DNA of 15,842 nucleotides, taken from contig WBUV01000021.1 of the NCBI GenBank assembly GCA_008933525.1, positions 1 to 15,842 on the forward strand, read 5' to 3'. The translations under genes were made by a program, and so were the position numbers. The stretch comes from Bacteroidales bacterium. GTDB lineage: Bacteria; Bacteroidota; Bacteroidia; Bacteroidales; Tenuifilaceae. The notes under the pieces were generated by a model that saw only the letters and a program-made list of their open reading frames with translations, did no database searches and was not told the DNA's origin. Below, piece after piece: positions 9,201 through 15,806 of the stretch (positions are counted from its first letter, which is position 1; every line of letters begins with the position of its first letter).

Positions 9201-9389
9201 AATCTCTAGCCTGTATTGCTTAATGTATTCTTGAAATTTCAGAAGAAACTCCTTAGTTTGTTCAATACCAAAATCGCGCTGTAAATAACTTTCGAGGACA
9301 TCGATGGGGAGTCCAGCAGCACCTTTGCGATCGACATTGACAACAAAGGCAAATAGTTGCATTAGTGCTTTCAGGAGGGACTCACTCAT
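6285..9389 (-). CDS. ABCG-type ABC transporter, ATP-binding and permease domains fused
   Basis: This 1034-residue half-transporter has an unusually large N-terminal region. Residues 1-140 are helical and look TerB-like; 150-235 form a mixed linker. The nucleotide-binding domain spans about 245-480: Walker A GGSGVGKST (281-289), Q-loop near YVPQDD (325-330), signature ISGGQ (387-391), Walker B VLFVDE (407-412) and switch His444 in NIHQPS. A CITC pair (492, 495) sits between the ATPase and the membrane domain. The permease begins near residue 585, with about five hydrophobic segments to residue 750, the ABCG-like loop EEIIKDRKILYREK (645-658) and RWSYEALCVQQF (775-786). A loop of about 235 residues rich in charged helices follows, then a last helix at about 987-1005. 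The reverse NBD-TMD order and motifs place it in the ABCG/White family, usually exporters of lipids or hydrophobic compounds; the substrate here is unknown. It is transcribed alone, divergently from the antiporter gene. Confidence 0.9.
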   Translation of the reverse strand: MSESLLKALMQLFAFVVNVDRKGAAGLPIDVLESYLQRDFGIEQTKEFLLKFQEYIKQYRLEIIAEDFSTADSQAIQDIVDSINAELEQHQKVWLILQLIEFIGDSRISTPLRLDFVKSVASRFNIGEFEFENGRDFILSENNSQIPWNQQVLLIDSNKDLLTSEIKHLTNERLNGTVYALRISSTNTFLIKYFGDSELFLNSRNIKPGRTYIFGTGSVIRGARISPIYYSRVAAAFIQDPNRPFVSMVAKDIEYRHKGSKNGIYRFSFTAYSGQLVGILGGSGVGKSTLLNLLNGNLKPANGNVFINGYDVHQNKSELEGVIGYVPQDDLLVDELTVYQNLYYNASLCFSNHDKQKLSELLDRTLNDFDLLEARNLRVGDPLNKYISGGQRKRLNMAMELMREPSVLFVDEPTSGLSSMDSERIMLLLKKQTFKGKIVFANIHQPSSDVFKLFDKIIVLDQGGRPIFQGNPMDAVVYFKSMGNFLKPDESECITCGNVNTDLILRVVEARVVNEYGKLTRKRKRSAKEWYDLYLANIESKLNVYLPPCVSPVPPNNFKIPSHRKQMWIYFKRNLKSKLANSQFINISLLAAPLLAIIIGFFTKYLHGTLADPNAYLFSENDNIPSYLFMSVVAMMFMGLTISAEEIIKDRKILYREKFLNLSYFSYINSKIVVLFIFSAIQSLMFVLIGQGILEIKGMFWSHWLILFSTAFCSNILGLNLSAALNSVVAIYVLIPIVLVPQLLFSGVIVNFNKLHKTISHPEYVPFIGDVMLSRWSYEALCVQQFKANRYDREFFDYNMQLSNSAYNATFLIPKLQSLLDEVSVDLTLNRQTPRIDKDLRIIRNEIELLSENFPIRGFSYPNSSNFNQGAITVDYLNLTKAKLDTLKQHFNLVYRQVISERDNHIKTLARKLGGNDAVFDLNRKFHNKSLEALVTNQNDFQKIEVVNDRLIRRFEPVYALPSSKFGRSHLFAAYKHVGKYYIPTIWYNVFVIWVMTALFYLALWSDMFRIVNKFVERFKFRKLTTRISRYLPS

Positions 9390-9411
9390 TTTTACTTTGC
9401 ATTTTGCTTAG

Positions 9412-9419
9412 CAAAAATA
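9412..9419 (-). promoter_or_regulatory. Putative -7 box for the ABC transporter gene
   Basis: Read on the minus strand, 9419 to 9412 gives TATTTTTG, an exact match to TAnnTTTG, ending 22 bases before the ATG at 9389. I see no TTTG at the expected spacing upstream, so support is partial. The surrounding divergent gap (9390-9627) holds no gene that I can recognise. Confidence 0.35.
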
Positions 9420-9602
9420 ATTATTTTTTTAAGTATTCGAGATGAAAGGCGAAAGTAAGGTTAAGTGTCAAGTTGCATATCACAGCACGATATTTTCAGC
9501 GGGTATAGACATAACACTGATATTCAACTCAATGTTAGAATCGTAACTTCAAAACTTCAATAAACTTAAATGATTACCTGATTACAAACACAAAGATTTT
9601 TG

Positions 9603-9610
9603 TATATTCG
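9603..9610 (+). promoter_or_regulatory. Weak -7-like box for the antiporter gene
   Basis: TATATTCG differs from TAnnTTTG at one base and ends 17 bases before the ATG at 9628. There is no clear -33 box. If real, it would favour the 9628 start, because little leader would remain upstream of it. Confidence 0.25.
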
Positions 9611-9627
9611 AGCGATTATTTTTTAGC

Positions 9628-11748
9628 ATGCATACACTTTGTTCATTTACAACGAACCTTGCAATAACAACAGCCAATACGAACAGTATGGCTAATAGTC
9701 TTTTTTCATTACCATTCCACGAGCCAGTTGTTGTTTTTTGCATTACACTTTTAGTCATTCTAATAATTCCATTTGTTTTCTCAAAGTTTAAACTTCCAGG
9801 AATTATTGGGTTAATACTTGCCGGAATGCTACTAGGAAATTCAGGGTTTAATATACTTGAAAGCGAAGGAAGTATTGAATTATTGGGGAATGTTGGCTTA
9901 ATGTATTTAATGTTTTTAGCTGGCCTAGAGCTGGATATGAATACATTTGTTCAAAATAGGAATAAAAACCTTGTTTTTGGATTTCTAACATTTGCGATAC
10001 CGTTCATTACAGGTTTTTGGGTATGCCGACAATTCCTAAACTACGATCTACTCCCCTCCTTGCTTATTTCCAGTATGTTTTCGACTCAAACACTAATTGC
10101 ATATCCAATTGTTTCCCGATTAAGACTAACTAAAACGGAGCCAGTAGGAATAGCTATTGGTGGAACAATTATTACCGACACAATAGTTCTACTTCTATTA
10201 ATTCTAATTATTGCCTTACACAATGGCGAAAGCTCCACGAACTATTGGTTGTTTTTAACTGGTTCCATTGCGGTTTATATGTACTTTATTCTTTTTATTT
10301 TTCCGAGAATTACCCGTTGGTTCTTTAAAAATACTTCAACAGATATTATTGCGCAATACGTTTTCGTACTTTCAATGGTTTTCTTGGCTGGAACATTGGC
10401 CAAGTTTATAAATCTTGAGCCAATAATCGGAGCTTTTTTAGCCGGAATTGTGCTTAACCGACAAATTCCTCATTCCTCCACTCTTATGAGTAGAGTTGAG
10501 TTTATTGGAAATGCCATTTTTATTCCTATCTTTCTTGTATACGTTGGAATGCTCATAGATTTAAAAGCGTTCATAAGTGGGTGGGAATCCCTTAAGCTCT
10601 CATTAATACTTATATTTTTTGCAATATCCAGCAAGTGGCTTGCAGCGTACCTAACTCAAAAGATTTTTCTTTATAAAACAATCGAGCGACAGTTAATCTT
10701 CGGACTTAGTACTGCACACGCTGCAGCTACTATTGCCATTATTCTTATTGGCTACAAAATGGGAATAGTTGATATTAATGTATTGAATGCATCGGTTGTA
10801 GTGATATTCGCATCGTGCATTGTAAGCGCATTTGTTACAGAAAGAACCGCAAAAAAAATAGTTCTGAAGGAAACTCCTCACCAGTACGAACAGGAAAAAG
10901 TTGAAAAAATTATTATCCCAGTTTCTAATACTACAAATATCCTACCCCTTATCGAATTTGCTAATTTCAGTAAAATACAAAATAAAAAAAGTCCAATCTA
11001 CATCCTAAACGTAGTAAAGGACGAAAACGAAATATCAACGAAACTTGCCAAAAATATCGAAAACATATCAGTATCGACAGAAATACCCGCCGAGTTTATT
11101 GCAAGGATGGATATTAATATTTCATCGGGGATTGTTAGGGCAAGCAAGGAGATTATGGCATCGAAAATAATAATGGGATGGAATGGCAATTACAGCACAC
11201 GCGAATGGATTTTTGGAACTATTCTTGAAGGTGTCCTAAGGGATTCTCGCCAACCAATCTATGTAGTTAGCATAAAAAAACCTATTCACAACATTAACAA
11301 CATTCAGATTATTGTACCTCCGCTGGCTGAATTTGAATCAAACTTTAGGGGATGGCTAACCTCCATGCACAATTTTGCAAAGCAAATTAGTGCAAAAATT
11401 GTGTTTAATGTTCTAAGAGATTACCAAGAAAGTTTCTCGAATGCTCTAATTGCAAACAATTTAAAATTCAAATACCAAACAGAAGTTTATAATGATTGGT
11501 ATTCGTCGTTTGACACATTATCGCAAAAAAGCGAAAATAGTTTAATAGTTGCCATATCAGCGCGCAAAGGATCTATATCGCACACATCTAGAATAGAAAT
11601 AATACCCCGATTAGTTTCAAAGAAACTTAAAGACAAAGATTTTATAATCATCTACCCAGCACAGCCAGAAACAACTTCAATAGACACAAGGGCTTTCCTA
11701 TCGGGTACGGGGCAAGTTAACATTGAAGAACAAGGACAAATCGTTTAG
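9628..11748 (+). CDS. CPA2-family cation:proton antiporter with C-terminal universal-stress-like domains
   Basis: This 706-residue inner-membrane protein has an antiporter domain (about residues 30-405, roughly a dozen membrane segments) and a cytoplasmic tail (about 425-690) that resembles one or two universal-stress-protein folds. Family features are the FLAGLELD motif (96-103), the discontinuous-helix region around GGTIITDTIVL (178-188) with Asp184, Lys336 in SKWLAAYL, and the GAFLAGIVL segment (268-276). Where electrogenic Na+/H+ antiporters carry two acidic residues, this one shows Thr183-Asp184, which favours electroneutral K+ or Na+ exchange by analogy; that is inference. No TrkA-N (RCK) domain is present, so the USP-like tail probably provides the regulation, perhaps through adenine nucleotides. 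The first 20 residues are polar and not typical; Met21 (9688, MANSLFSLPFHEP) is a credible alternative start. The gene stands alone, divergent from the ABC transporter. Confidence 0.85.
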   Translation: MHTLCSFTTNLAITTANTNSMANSLFSLPFHEPVVVFCITLLVILIIPFVFSKFKLPGIIGLILAGMLLGNSGFNILESEGSIELLGNVGLMYLMFLAGLELDMNTFVQNRNKNLVFGFLTFAIPFITGFWVCRQFLNYDLLPSLLISSMFSTQTLIAYPIVSRLRLTKTEPVGIAIGGTIITDTIVLLLLILIIALHNGESSTNYWLFLTGSIAVYMYFILFIFPRITRWFFKNTSTDIIAQYVFVLSMVFLAGTLAKFINLEPIIGAFLAGIVLNRQIPHSSTLMSRVEFIGNAIFIPIFLVYVGMLIDLKAFISGWESLKLSLILIFFAISSKWLAAYLTQKIFLYKTIERQLIFGLSTAHAAATIAIILIGYKMGIVDINVLNASVVVIFASCIVSAFVTERTAKKIVLKETPHQYEQEKVEKIIIPVSNTTNILPLIEFANFSKIQNKKSPIYILNVVKDENEISTKLAKNIENISVSTEIPAEFIARMDINISSGIVRASKEIMASKIIMGWNGNYSTREWIFGTILEGVLRDSRQPIYVVSIKKPIHNINNIQIIVPPLAEFESNFRGWLTSMHNFAKQISAKIVFNVLRDYQESFSNALIANNLKFKYQTEVYNDWYSSFDTLSQKSENSLIVAISARKGSISHTSRIEIIPRLVSKKLKDKDFIIIYPAQPETTSIDTRAFLSGTGQVNIEEQGQIV

Positions 11749-11807
11749 TTCCTTTTTCGATCTTGAATAAAATTAAAGCAAACAATACTGTTTTGGCAAA
11801 GATTTTG

Positions 11808-11830
11808 TTGGAATTAAAGGTAAATTCCAA
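11808..11830 (+). other. Hairpin in the leader of the lipoprotein gene
   Basis: TTGGAATT at 11808-11815 and AATTCCAA at 11823-11830 form a perfect 8-bp stem with a 7-base loop, ending 11 bases before the ATG at 11842. No T-tract follows, so it is a poor terminator for the antiporter gene. It could be a leader structure or an operator dyad. No other signal was found in 11749-11841. Confidence 0.35.
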
Positions 11831-11841
11831 AACTAACCACT

Positions 11842-12648
11842 ATGAAAAATATTAGTATTCAAAATGTACTCTTTATAGCCACTGTGTTTTTTATGGCTTC
11901 GTGCGTAGCCCCCAAACCCGTTATTAGGGTTATACCCGCCGAAAAAAAAACTACCTGGCAACAGGGAAAGGAATTTGTTAGTTATCAGAAAAACGACTTT
12001 ATAATTCATTGTGCATACCACGGAACCGATGCAAGTCATCTTATCTTCGATGTTGAAATTGTAAATGGAAGCGAAAGTGAATTTTTAGTTGCTCCAGAAA
12101 ATATTATAATGTATACCGATAGCGGGAAGTGGGATCCTGTAACCAACCAAATAGTGTACGCAACTTTTCCAATTCGTGCAGCCGATCCTGAGTTTCAACT
12201 GCTCAAGTTAGACATGCAGGAATCGATTGCCGAAGCCAATATGAAAAATCAACAAACAGCTGCGGTTGTTGCCTCTGTTGCAGCATTGCCAATTATTGTT
12301 GCAGCAGCCTCGGCCGATATTAACGACAAAAAACCCAGAGCTGTTACAAGAACTGATGTTGCGGCTACAACTACAGTTGGGGTTTTAAATGGAATAGAAA
12401 TTAGCCAGGTTGAGAATGAAATTAACTACAACAACATCAATTATAAAAGAGAAACATGGAACCAGTACGCACTTCGCAAAACAACCCTCTCGCCTGGTGA
12501 ATCGACAAGAGGACTCATTTATTTCAAAAAACCAGAACTTGAAAAATATAGAGATTTACGAATAGATGCTCCTATTTTAAACAATGACTTCATAAAATTT
12601 AATTACCGTGTAATAATTTACTATCCACAACCAAATACGGTACAATAA
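11842..12648 (+). CDS. Hypothetical lipoprotein with internal Ala/Val-rich segment
   Basis: I do not recognise this 268-residue protein as a named family. It has a clear lipoprotein signal peptide: hydrophobic residues 8-18, lipobox MASC, modified Cys21. The first half after the cysteine reads as beta-rich (FIIHCAYHG, HLIFDVEIVNGSESEFLVAPENI), resembling domains of secreted proteins that set an unstructured side chain against a beta sandwich. Residues about 139-157 form an Ala/Val-rich hydrophobic stretch (AAVVASVAALPIIVAAASA) that could be a transmembrane or buried helix. The C-terminal third returns to a beta pattern and includes SPGESTRGLIYFKKPELE, a phrase typical of domains that stabilise an extracellular fold. 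It is most likely anchored in the periplasm or outer membrane. A strong terminator follows, so it is probably monocistronic. Confidence 0.7.
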   Translation: MKNISIQNVLFIATVFFMASCVAPKPVIRVIPAEKKTTWQQGKEFVSYQKNDFIIHCAYHGTDASHLIFDVEIVNGSESEFLVAPENIIMYTDSGKWDPVTNQIVYATFPIRAADPEFQLLKLDMQESIAEANMKNQQTAAVVASVAALPIIVAAASADINDKKPRAVTRTDVAATTTVGVLNGIEISQVENEINYNNINYKRETWNQYALRKTTLSPGESTRGLIYFKKPELEKYRDLRIDAPILNNDFIKFNYRVIIYYPQPNTVQ

Positions 12649-12670
12649 ACATCAACAATTTGACAAAGGG

Positions 12671-12704
12671 AGATGTATCGAATAAACACGATACATCTTT
12701 TTTT
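12671..12704 (+). terminator. Strong rho-independent terminator after the lipoprotein gene
   Basis: AGATGTATCG at 12671-12680 pairs perfectly with CGATACATCT at 12689-12698 across an 8-base loop and is followed immediately by T residues through 12704. It begins 22 bases after the stop codon at 12646-12648. Its position also shows that the next coding region starts downstream rather than at the TTG at 12660. Confidence 0.9.
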
Positions 12705-12727
12705 ATTCCCTATTCATTCAAAAGTTG

Positions 12728-12735
12728 TAATTTTG
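12728..12735 (+). promoter_or_regulatory. Putative -7 box for the umuDC operon
   Basis: TAATTTTG matches TAnnTTTG exactly and ends 14 bases before the ATG at 12750. The expected -33 position falls on the T-rich tail of the preceding terminator and has no clean TTTG. It is the only promoter candidate between the terminator and the three tightly packed genes. I see no palindrome here that I could call a LexA-type operator. Confidence 0.45.
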
Positions 12736-12749
12736 CTAAAAATACTAGT

Positions 12750-13109
12750 ATGGACTCCATAGCTATTATTGAGCAGATCATAAAAAGCGAAAAAGGACTT
12801 ACGTCCAATGAAATTGAGAAGTGCAGAGGGGAATATGACAAAATTTATTTTGACGACCGAATTGACTTCCACCAAAAATTAGCATCGCGTCAGAAAAGAA
12901 CTTTTTATGCTATCGTTTTTTTTTCAATACTCGCATTTATGGTTCTAAGTATCGAAATATTTGCAAACCCCAACCTTATTGTTTGGTTTAGAGGAATTAT
13001 TATTGGATATTTTATTGCAATTGGAGTATTAATGCCCCGTTCAATAAAAAATCATTCAAGAATAGCATCTACCCTTACACATATCAAATTTATTAAGGAA
13101 AACATATAG
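12750..13109 (+). CDS. Small two-helix membrane protein, first gene of the umuDC operon
   Basis: I choose the ATG at 12750 because the longer reading frame from a TTG at 12660 would contain the whole terminator hairpin of the previous gene and the -7 box. The 119-residue product has a charged helical N-terminal part (residues 1-50, with EIEKCRGEYDKIYFDDRIDFHQKLASRQKR), two hydrophobic segments (about 51-71 and 77-95) and a short basic tail (MPRSIKNHSRIASTLTHIKF). No family is recognised. It ends 3 bases before umuD, so co-transcription is very likely. Its membership in the operon suggests a role tied to the DNA-damage response or simply shared expression; nothing in the sequence tells which. 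A membrane-anchored regulator or checkpoint-type protein is possible but is speculation. Confidence 0.7.
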   Translation: MDSIAIIEQIIKSEKGLTSNEIEKCRGEYDKIYFDDRIDFHQKLASRQKRTFYAIVFFSILAFMVLSIEIFANPNLIVWFRGIIIGYFIAIGVLMPRSIKNHSRIASTLTHIKFIKENI

Positions 13110-13112
13110 GAT

Positions 13113-13556
13113 ATGAAGTTGATAAAATCAACTCAACACATAGACTTTTACACTCCTGATATCGACTCGGAGTTATCGTTACCATTAGCCGAAGGAATAA
13201 AAGCTGGATTTCCATCTCCTGCTCAGGATTATATCGATATCTCATTCGACTTAAACAAGGAACTTGTAAAAAATCCAAGTTCTACATTCTACGGTAGAGT
13301 CAGAGGAAACTCTATGGTTGACGCAGGCATTAACGACGGTGACATTTTAGTTATTGATAAATCAATCTCGCCAACAGACGGGAAAAAGGCTGTGTGCTAT
13401 ATAGATGGAGAATTCACTATTAAAACGTTAAATGTTACCAAGAACGGGTTATTCCTTATGCCAGCCAACCCAGAATATAAGCCCATAAAAGTAACCGACG
13501 AGAACGATTTCGTTGTATGGGGTATAGTCACTTTTGTTATTCATCGACTTCAATAA
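13113..13556 (+). CDS. umuD: UmuD-like self-cleaving subunit of DNA polymerase V
   Basis: This 147-residue S24-family protein is the self-cleaving accessory subunit of the translesion polymerase. The cleavage site is Ala31-Gly32 (KAGFPSPAQDY). The catalytic Ser67 lies in RGNSM and Lys104 in EFTIKTL. The Ser-Lys spacing of 37 equals that in E. coli UmuD (Ser60/Lys97). The DGDILVID strand (75-82) and the terminal strand VWGIVTFVIHRL are also typical. On RecA-DNA filaments the protein is expected to cleave itself into the UmuD' form that assembles with UmuC. All key residues are present, so this subunit should be functional. It lies 3 bases after the small membrane gene, and its TAA stop is immediately followed by the ATG of umuC. 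Confidence 0.92.
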   Translation: MKLIKSTQHIDFYTPDIDSELSLPLAEGIKAGFPSPAQDYIDISFDLNKELVKNPSSTFYGRVRGNSMVDAGINDGDILVIDKSISPTDGKKAVCYIDGEFTIKTLNVTKNGLFLMPANPEYKPIKVTDENDFVVWGIVTFVIHRLQ

Positions 13557-14819
13557 ATGTATGCCTTAGCCGATTGCAACAACTTTTATGCATCGTGCGA
13601 GAGGGTTTTTAACCCATCGCTAGTTGGCAAACCCGTGGTAGTACTATCCAATAACGATGGATGTGTAATTGCCCGAAGCAACGAAGCAAAAGCAATTGGA
13701 ATAAAAATGGCTCAACCAGCCTATCAAATAAAAGAAATTGTTGAAAAACACAATGTTGCAGTATTCTCATCGAACTACACTCTTTATGGCGATATGAGCC
13801 ATAGAGTAATGAATACTCTGTCGACATTCACCCCTGATATTGAAATATACTCTATTGACGAGGCTTTTCTTGGATTCCATGGATTTAATCATTTCGACCT
13901 ACTGGAATACGCAAAGAAAATCAGAAAAACTACAACTCAGAACACAGGAATACCAATTAGTATAGGAATTGCCAATACCAAAACTTTAGCAAAGGTGGCC
14001 AACCATTTTGCAAAAAAATAACCACAGCATGGCGGCGTGTTCTTTATTAAAAAAGAAGATGAAAGAATTAATGCGCTTAAAAATTTTGAAGTTGGTGAGG
14101 TTTGGGGCATTGGCCGACAGTTCTCTAAATTGTTAAATCGATATGGAGTAAAAACTGCTTACGATTTTACCCGCCTTCCCACAGAATGGGTTCAGAGGCA
14201 AATGTCGGTTGTGGGAGTTAGAACACAGAAAGAATTGCTTGGGATACCCTGTATTGATCTGGAGCACATAGCTCCATCGAAACAATCGATTTGCACTTCG
14301 CGTTCGTTTGGCGAAATGCAAACCGAATTGGCCTACCTAAAGGAAGCCATTGCATCGTTTGCGCATAGTTGCGCCCATAAGTTGCGTAAACAAAATTCTT
14401 GCGCCCAACTGGTGATGGTTTTTATTCACACCAACTTTTTCCGGAACGATTTACCTCAGTACTCAATGAGCAGGACAATTACACTACCTGTTGCATCGAA
14501 CAGCAGTATCGAAATTGTACACCATGCTCTGCTGGCGCTTGAAAGTATCTATAAACCTGGATATCGATACAAAAAAGCTGGTGTAGTTCTCAGCGGTATT
14601 TCATCCACCGAATTTATACAAACAGCGCTTTTCGACGAGATAGATCGAAACAAGCACAAACAGGTTATGACCGCCATGGATAACCTGAATGCACGATACG
14701 GTCGGAATGTTGTTAGAATAGCCGCTCAGGGCTCTGGACGCAAGTGGAAACTTCGTCAGGAACGATTATCACCCTGCTACACCACTCGTTGGGATGATTT
14801 GATAAATATCAATGTGTAA
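13557..14819 (+). pseudogene. umuC: UmuC Y-family polymerase gene interrupted by one in-frame TAA
   Basis: Read through, this would be a 420-residue catalytic subunit of polymerase V, essentially the E. coli length (422). The first part (codons 1-154) holds the palm/fingers: Asp6 (ALADCNNFYASCE), SNNDGCVIARSNEAKA, and the catalytic Asp101-Glu102 in YSIDEAF. A TAA at 14019-14021 (codon 155) follows AKK. The same frame then continues PQHGGVFF and runs uninterrupted through VWGIGR (182-187), the thumb and little-finger domains, a clamp-binding motif QTALF (355-359) and the C-terminus at 14819. Because the frame is unchanged, this is a single nonsense codon, not a frameshift; E. coli has Trp near this point, so a Tyr-to-TAA change is plausible. 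The truncated product would lack DNA-binding and clamp-binding parts. A restart at GTG 14037 would give a fragment without the active site. It could be a recent mutation, a sequencing error in an A-rich site, or readthrough. Confidence 0.85.
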
Positions 14820-14838
14820 GGTTAGAGTTTCGGCTGCG

Positions 14839-14866
14839 AGTTATAAGTTATCAGTTGTCAGTTATC
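14839..14866 (+). repeat. Four-copy heptanucleotide tandem repeat
   Basis: Four imperfect copies of a 7-base unit lie head to tail: AGTTATA (14839), AGTTATC (14846), AGTTGTC (14853) and AGTTATC (14860), consensus AGTTATC. It sits 20 bases after the umuC stop in a 174-base gap with no gene. It is probably a slippage-prone simple repeat with no evident coding or regulatory role. The rest of 14820-14993 is AT-rich and shows no convincing terminator; -33/-7-like pairs (for example TTTG 14909 with TATTTTAG 14930) are too weak to call. Confidence 0.7.
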
Positions 14867-14993
14867 AATTTCCCTTTCTTTCCAATTATATGAACTAAAT
14901 TTCAACTATTTGGTTTATAGTATAAAGATTATTTTAGAAATATTGCTTTGCGAGAATAAATGCACTAATTTTATTTAAAACATATTTATTCGT

Positions 14994-15806
14994 ATGGCTA
15001 TTCTCAAAGGTTTATTTTTAGGTTTATTGACTAGTACCGCACTTGTGTGTAGTTCGAACAATTCAGGAATATCTCTTTTGTTAAATTACAACGAACTCAA
15101 TAAAATTGATAATGAAATTCGTGAAGGAAGCTTTGGAAAAGTTTCCGGACTAATGATTTTAAATAAAAATGGCAGAATTATTCACGAGCGGTATTACGGT
15201 TTTAGCAATAAAAACACCATACATCCTATCAGTTCTGTTACAAAAAGTTTAACATCAATACTGGTTGGCGTTTGCTTGGAAAAAGGTTATATTAAATCGA
15301 TAGACCAGCCTATTTGGACATACTTCCCAGAATATTCAGCTATTTTCAATAATGATACACTAAAGAAAAGTATCACCCTACGCCATTTGCTTAATCAAAC
15401 AGCGGGTTTAAAGTGGGAAGAGTGGAAGTTTCCTTACAACTACGTATCGAATAGTTTGATAGCACTTCTGGAAACAGATGCAAATTGGGTTGAACATTTC
15501 TTTAATCTTCCTGTAGAGTCATACCCCGGAACAAAATTCTCTTACAACAGCTTATCCTCCCAAATAATTGCAGAAGTTCTGTCTAGAGCTTCGGGAGTTA
15601 GTTTTGATAGCCTTACTAAGGAGTATTTATTTAAACCCCTCTCTATTAACACTTATTTTTGGGACAACTACCCTTCGAATAATTTGCCCGCATGGGGTGG
15701 AATTGCATTAACAACCATGGACATGGCAAAAATTGGCTTCTACGGAACAACGCCTAGCTGGGTCATTTCCTCTGGTCTACGAACTCAGAAAACAATTCAC
15801 CGATGA
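14994..15806 (+). CDS. Serine hydrolase (beta-lactamase/PBP-like), C-terminus apparently replaced or lost
   Basis: This 270-residue product belongs to the beta-lactamase-related serine hydrolases (class C/EstB-like). After a hydrophobic N-terminus (residues 4-19, Cys19 not in a clean lipobox because Val precedes it) come the typical SGLMILNKNGRIIHERYYGF strand pair, the catalytic SxxK (Ser81-Lys84 in ISSVTKS), LRHLLNQTAGL (129-139), the Tyr motif YNS (184-186) and GGIALTTMDMAKIGF (235-249). Family members then run on for another hundred or so residues with a third active-site motif (HxG or KTG type). Here the sequence becomes unlike the family after residue 249 (base 15740) and stops at residue 270. 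The protein is probably non-functional, or the gene is joined to unrelated DNA here. The role of an intact version would be cleavage of an ester or amide, substrate unknown. The gap to umuC suggests separate transcription. Confidence 0.75.
   Translation: MAILKGLFLGLLTSTALVCSSNNSGISLLLNYNELNKIDNEIREGSFGKVSGLMILNKNGRIIHERYYGFSNKNTIHPISSVTKSLTSILVGVCLEKGYIKSIDQPIWTYFPEYSAIFNNDTLKKSITLRHLLNQTAGLKWEEWKFPYNYVSNSLIALLETDANWVEHFFNLPVESYPGTKFSYNSLSSQIIAEVLSRASGVSFDSLTKEYLFKPLSINTYFWDNYPSNNLPAWGGIALTTMDMAKIGFYGTTPSWVISSGLRTQKTIHR

Noticed and set aside
9390..9627. Small RNA or small gene in the 238-base divergent gap.
   Set aside because: No terminator-like hairpin, riboswitch-like pattern or coding-like frame is apparent; only two candidate -7 boxes were kept.
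12660..12749. Longer N-terminus for the small membrane protein, starting at TTG 12660.
   Set aside because: This stretch contains the complete terminator hairpin and T-tract of the previous gene plus an exact -7 box, so it is non-coding; the ATG at 12750 is the better start.
12700..12750. LexA-type SOS operator in front of the umuDC operon.
   Set aside because: No convincing dyad of a known LexA box type is visible, and operator consensus in Bacteroidota is not something I can apply reliably.
14010..14040. Programmed frameshift at the A7 run to restore UmuC.
   Set aside because: The downstream UmuC sequence is in the same frame as the upstream part. A -1 shift meets a stop after about ten codons and a +1 shift gives an unrelated sequence, so only stop readthrough, not frameshifting, could restore it.
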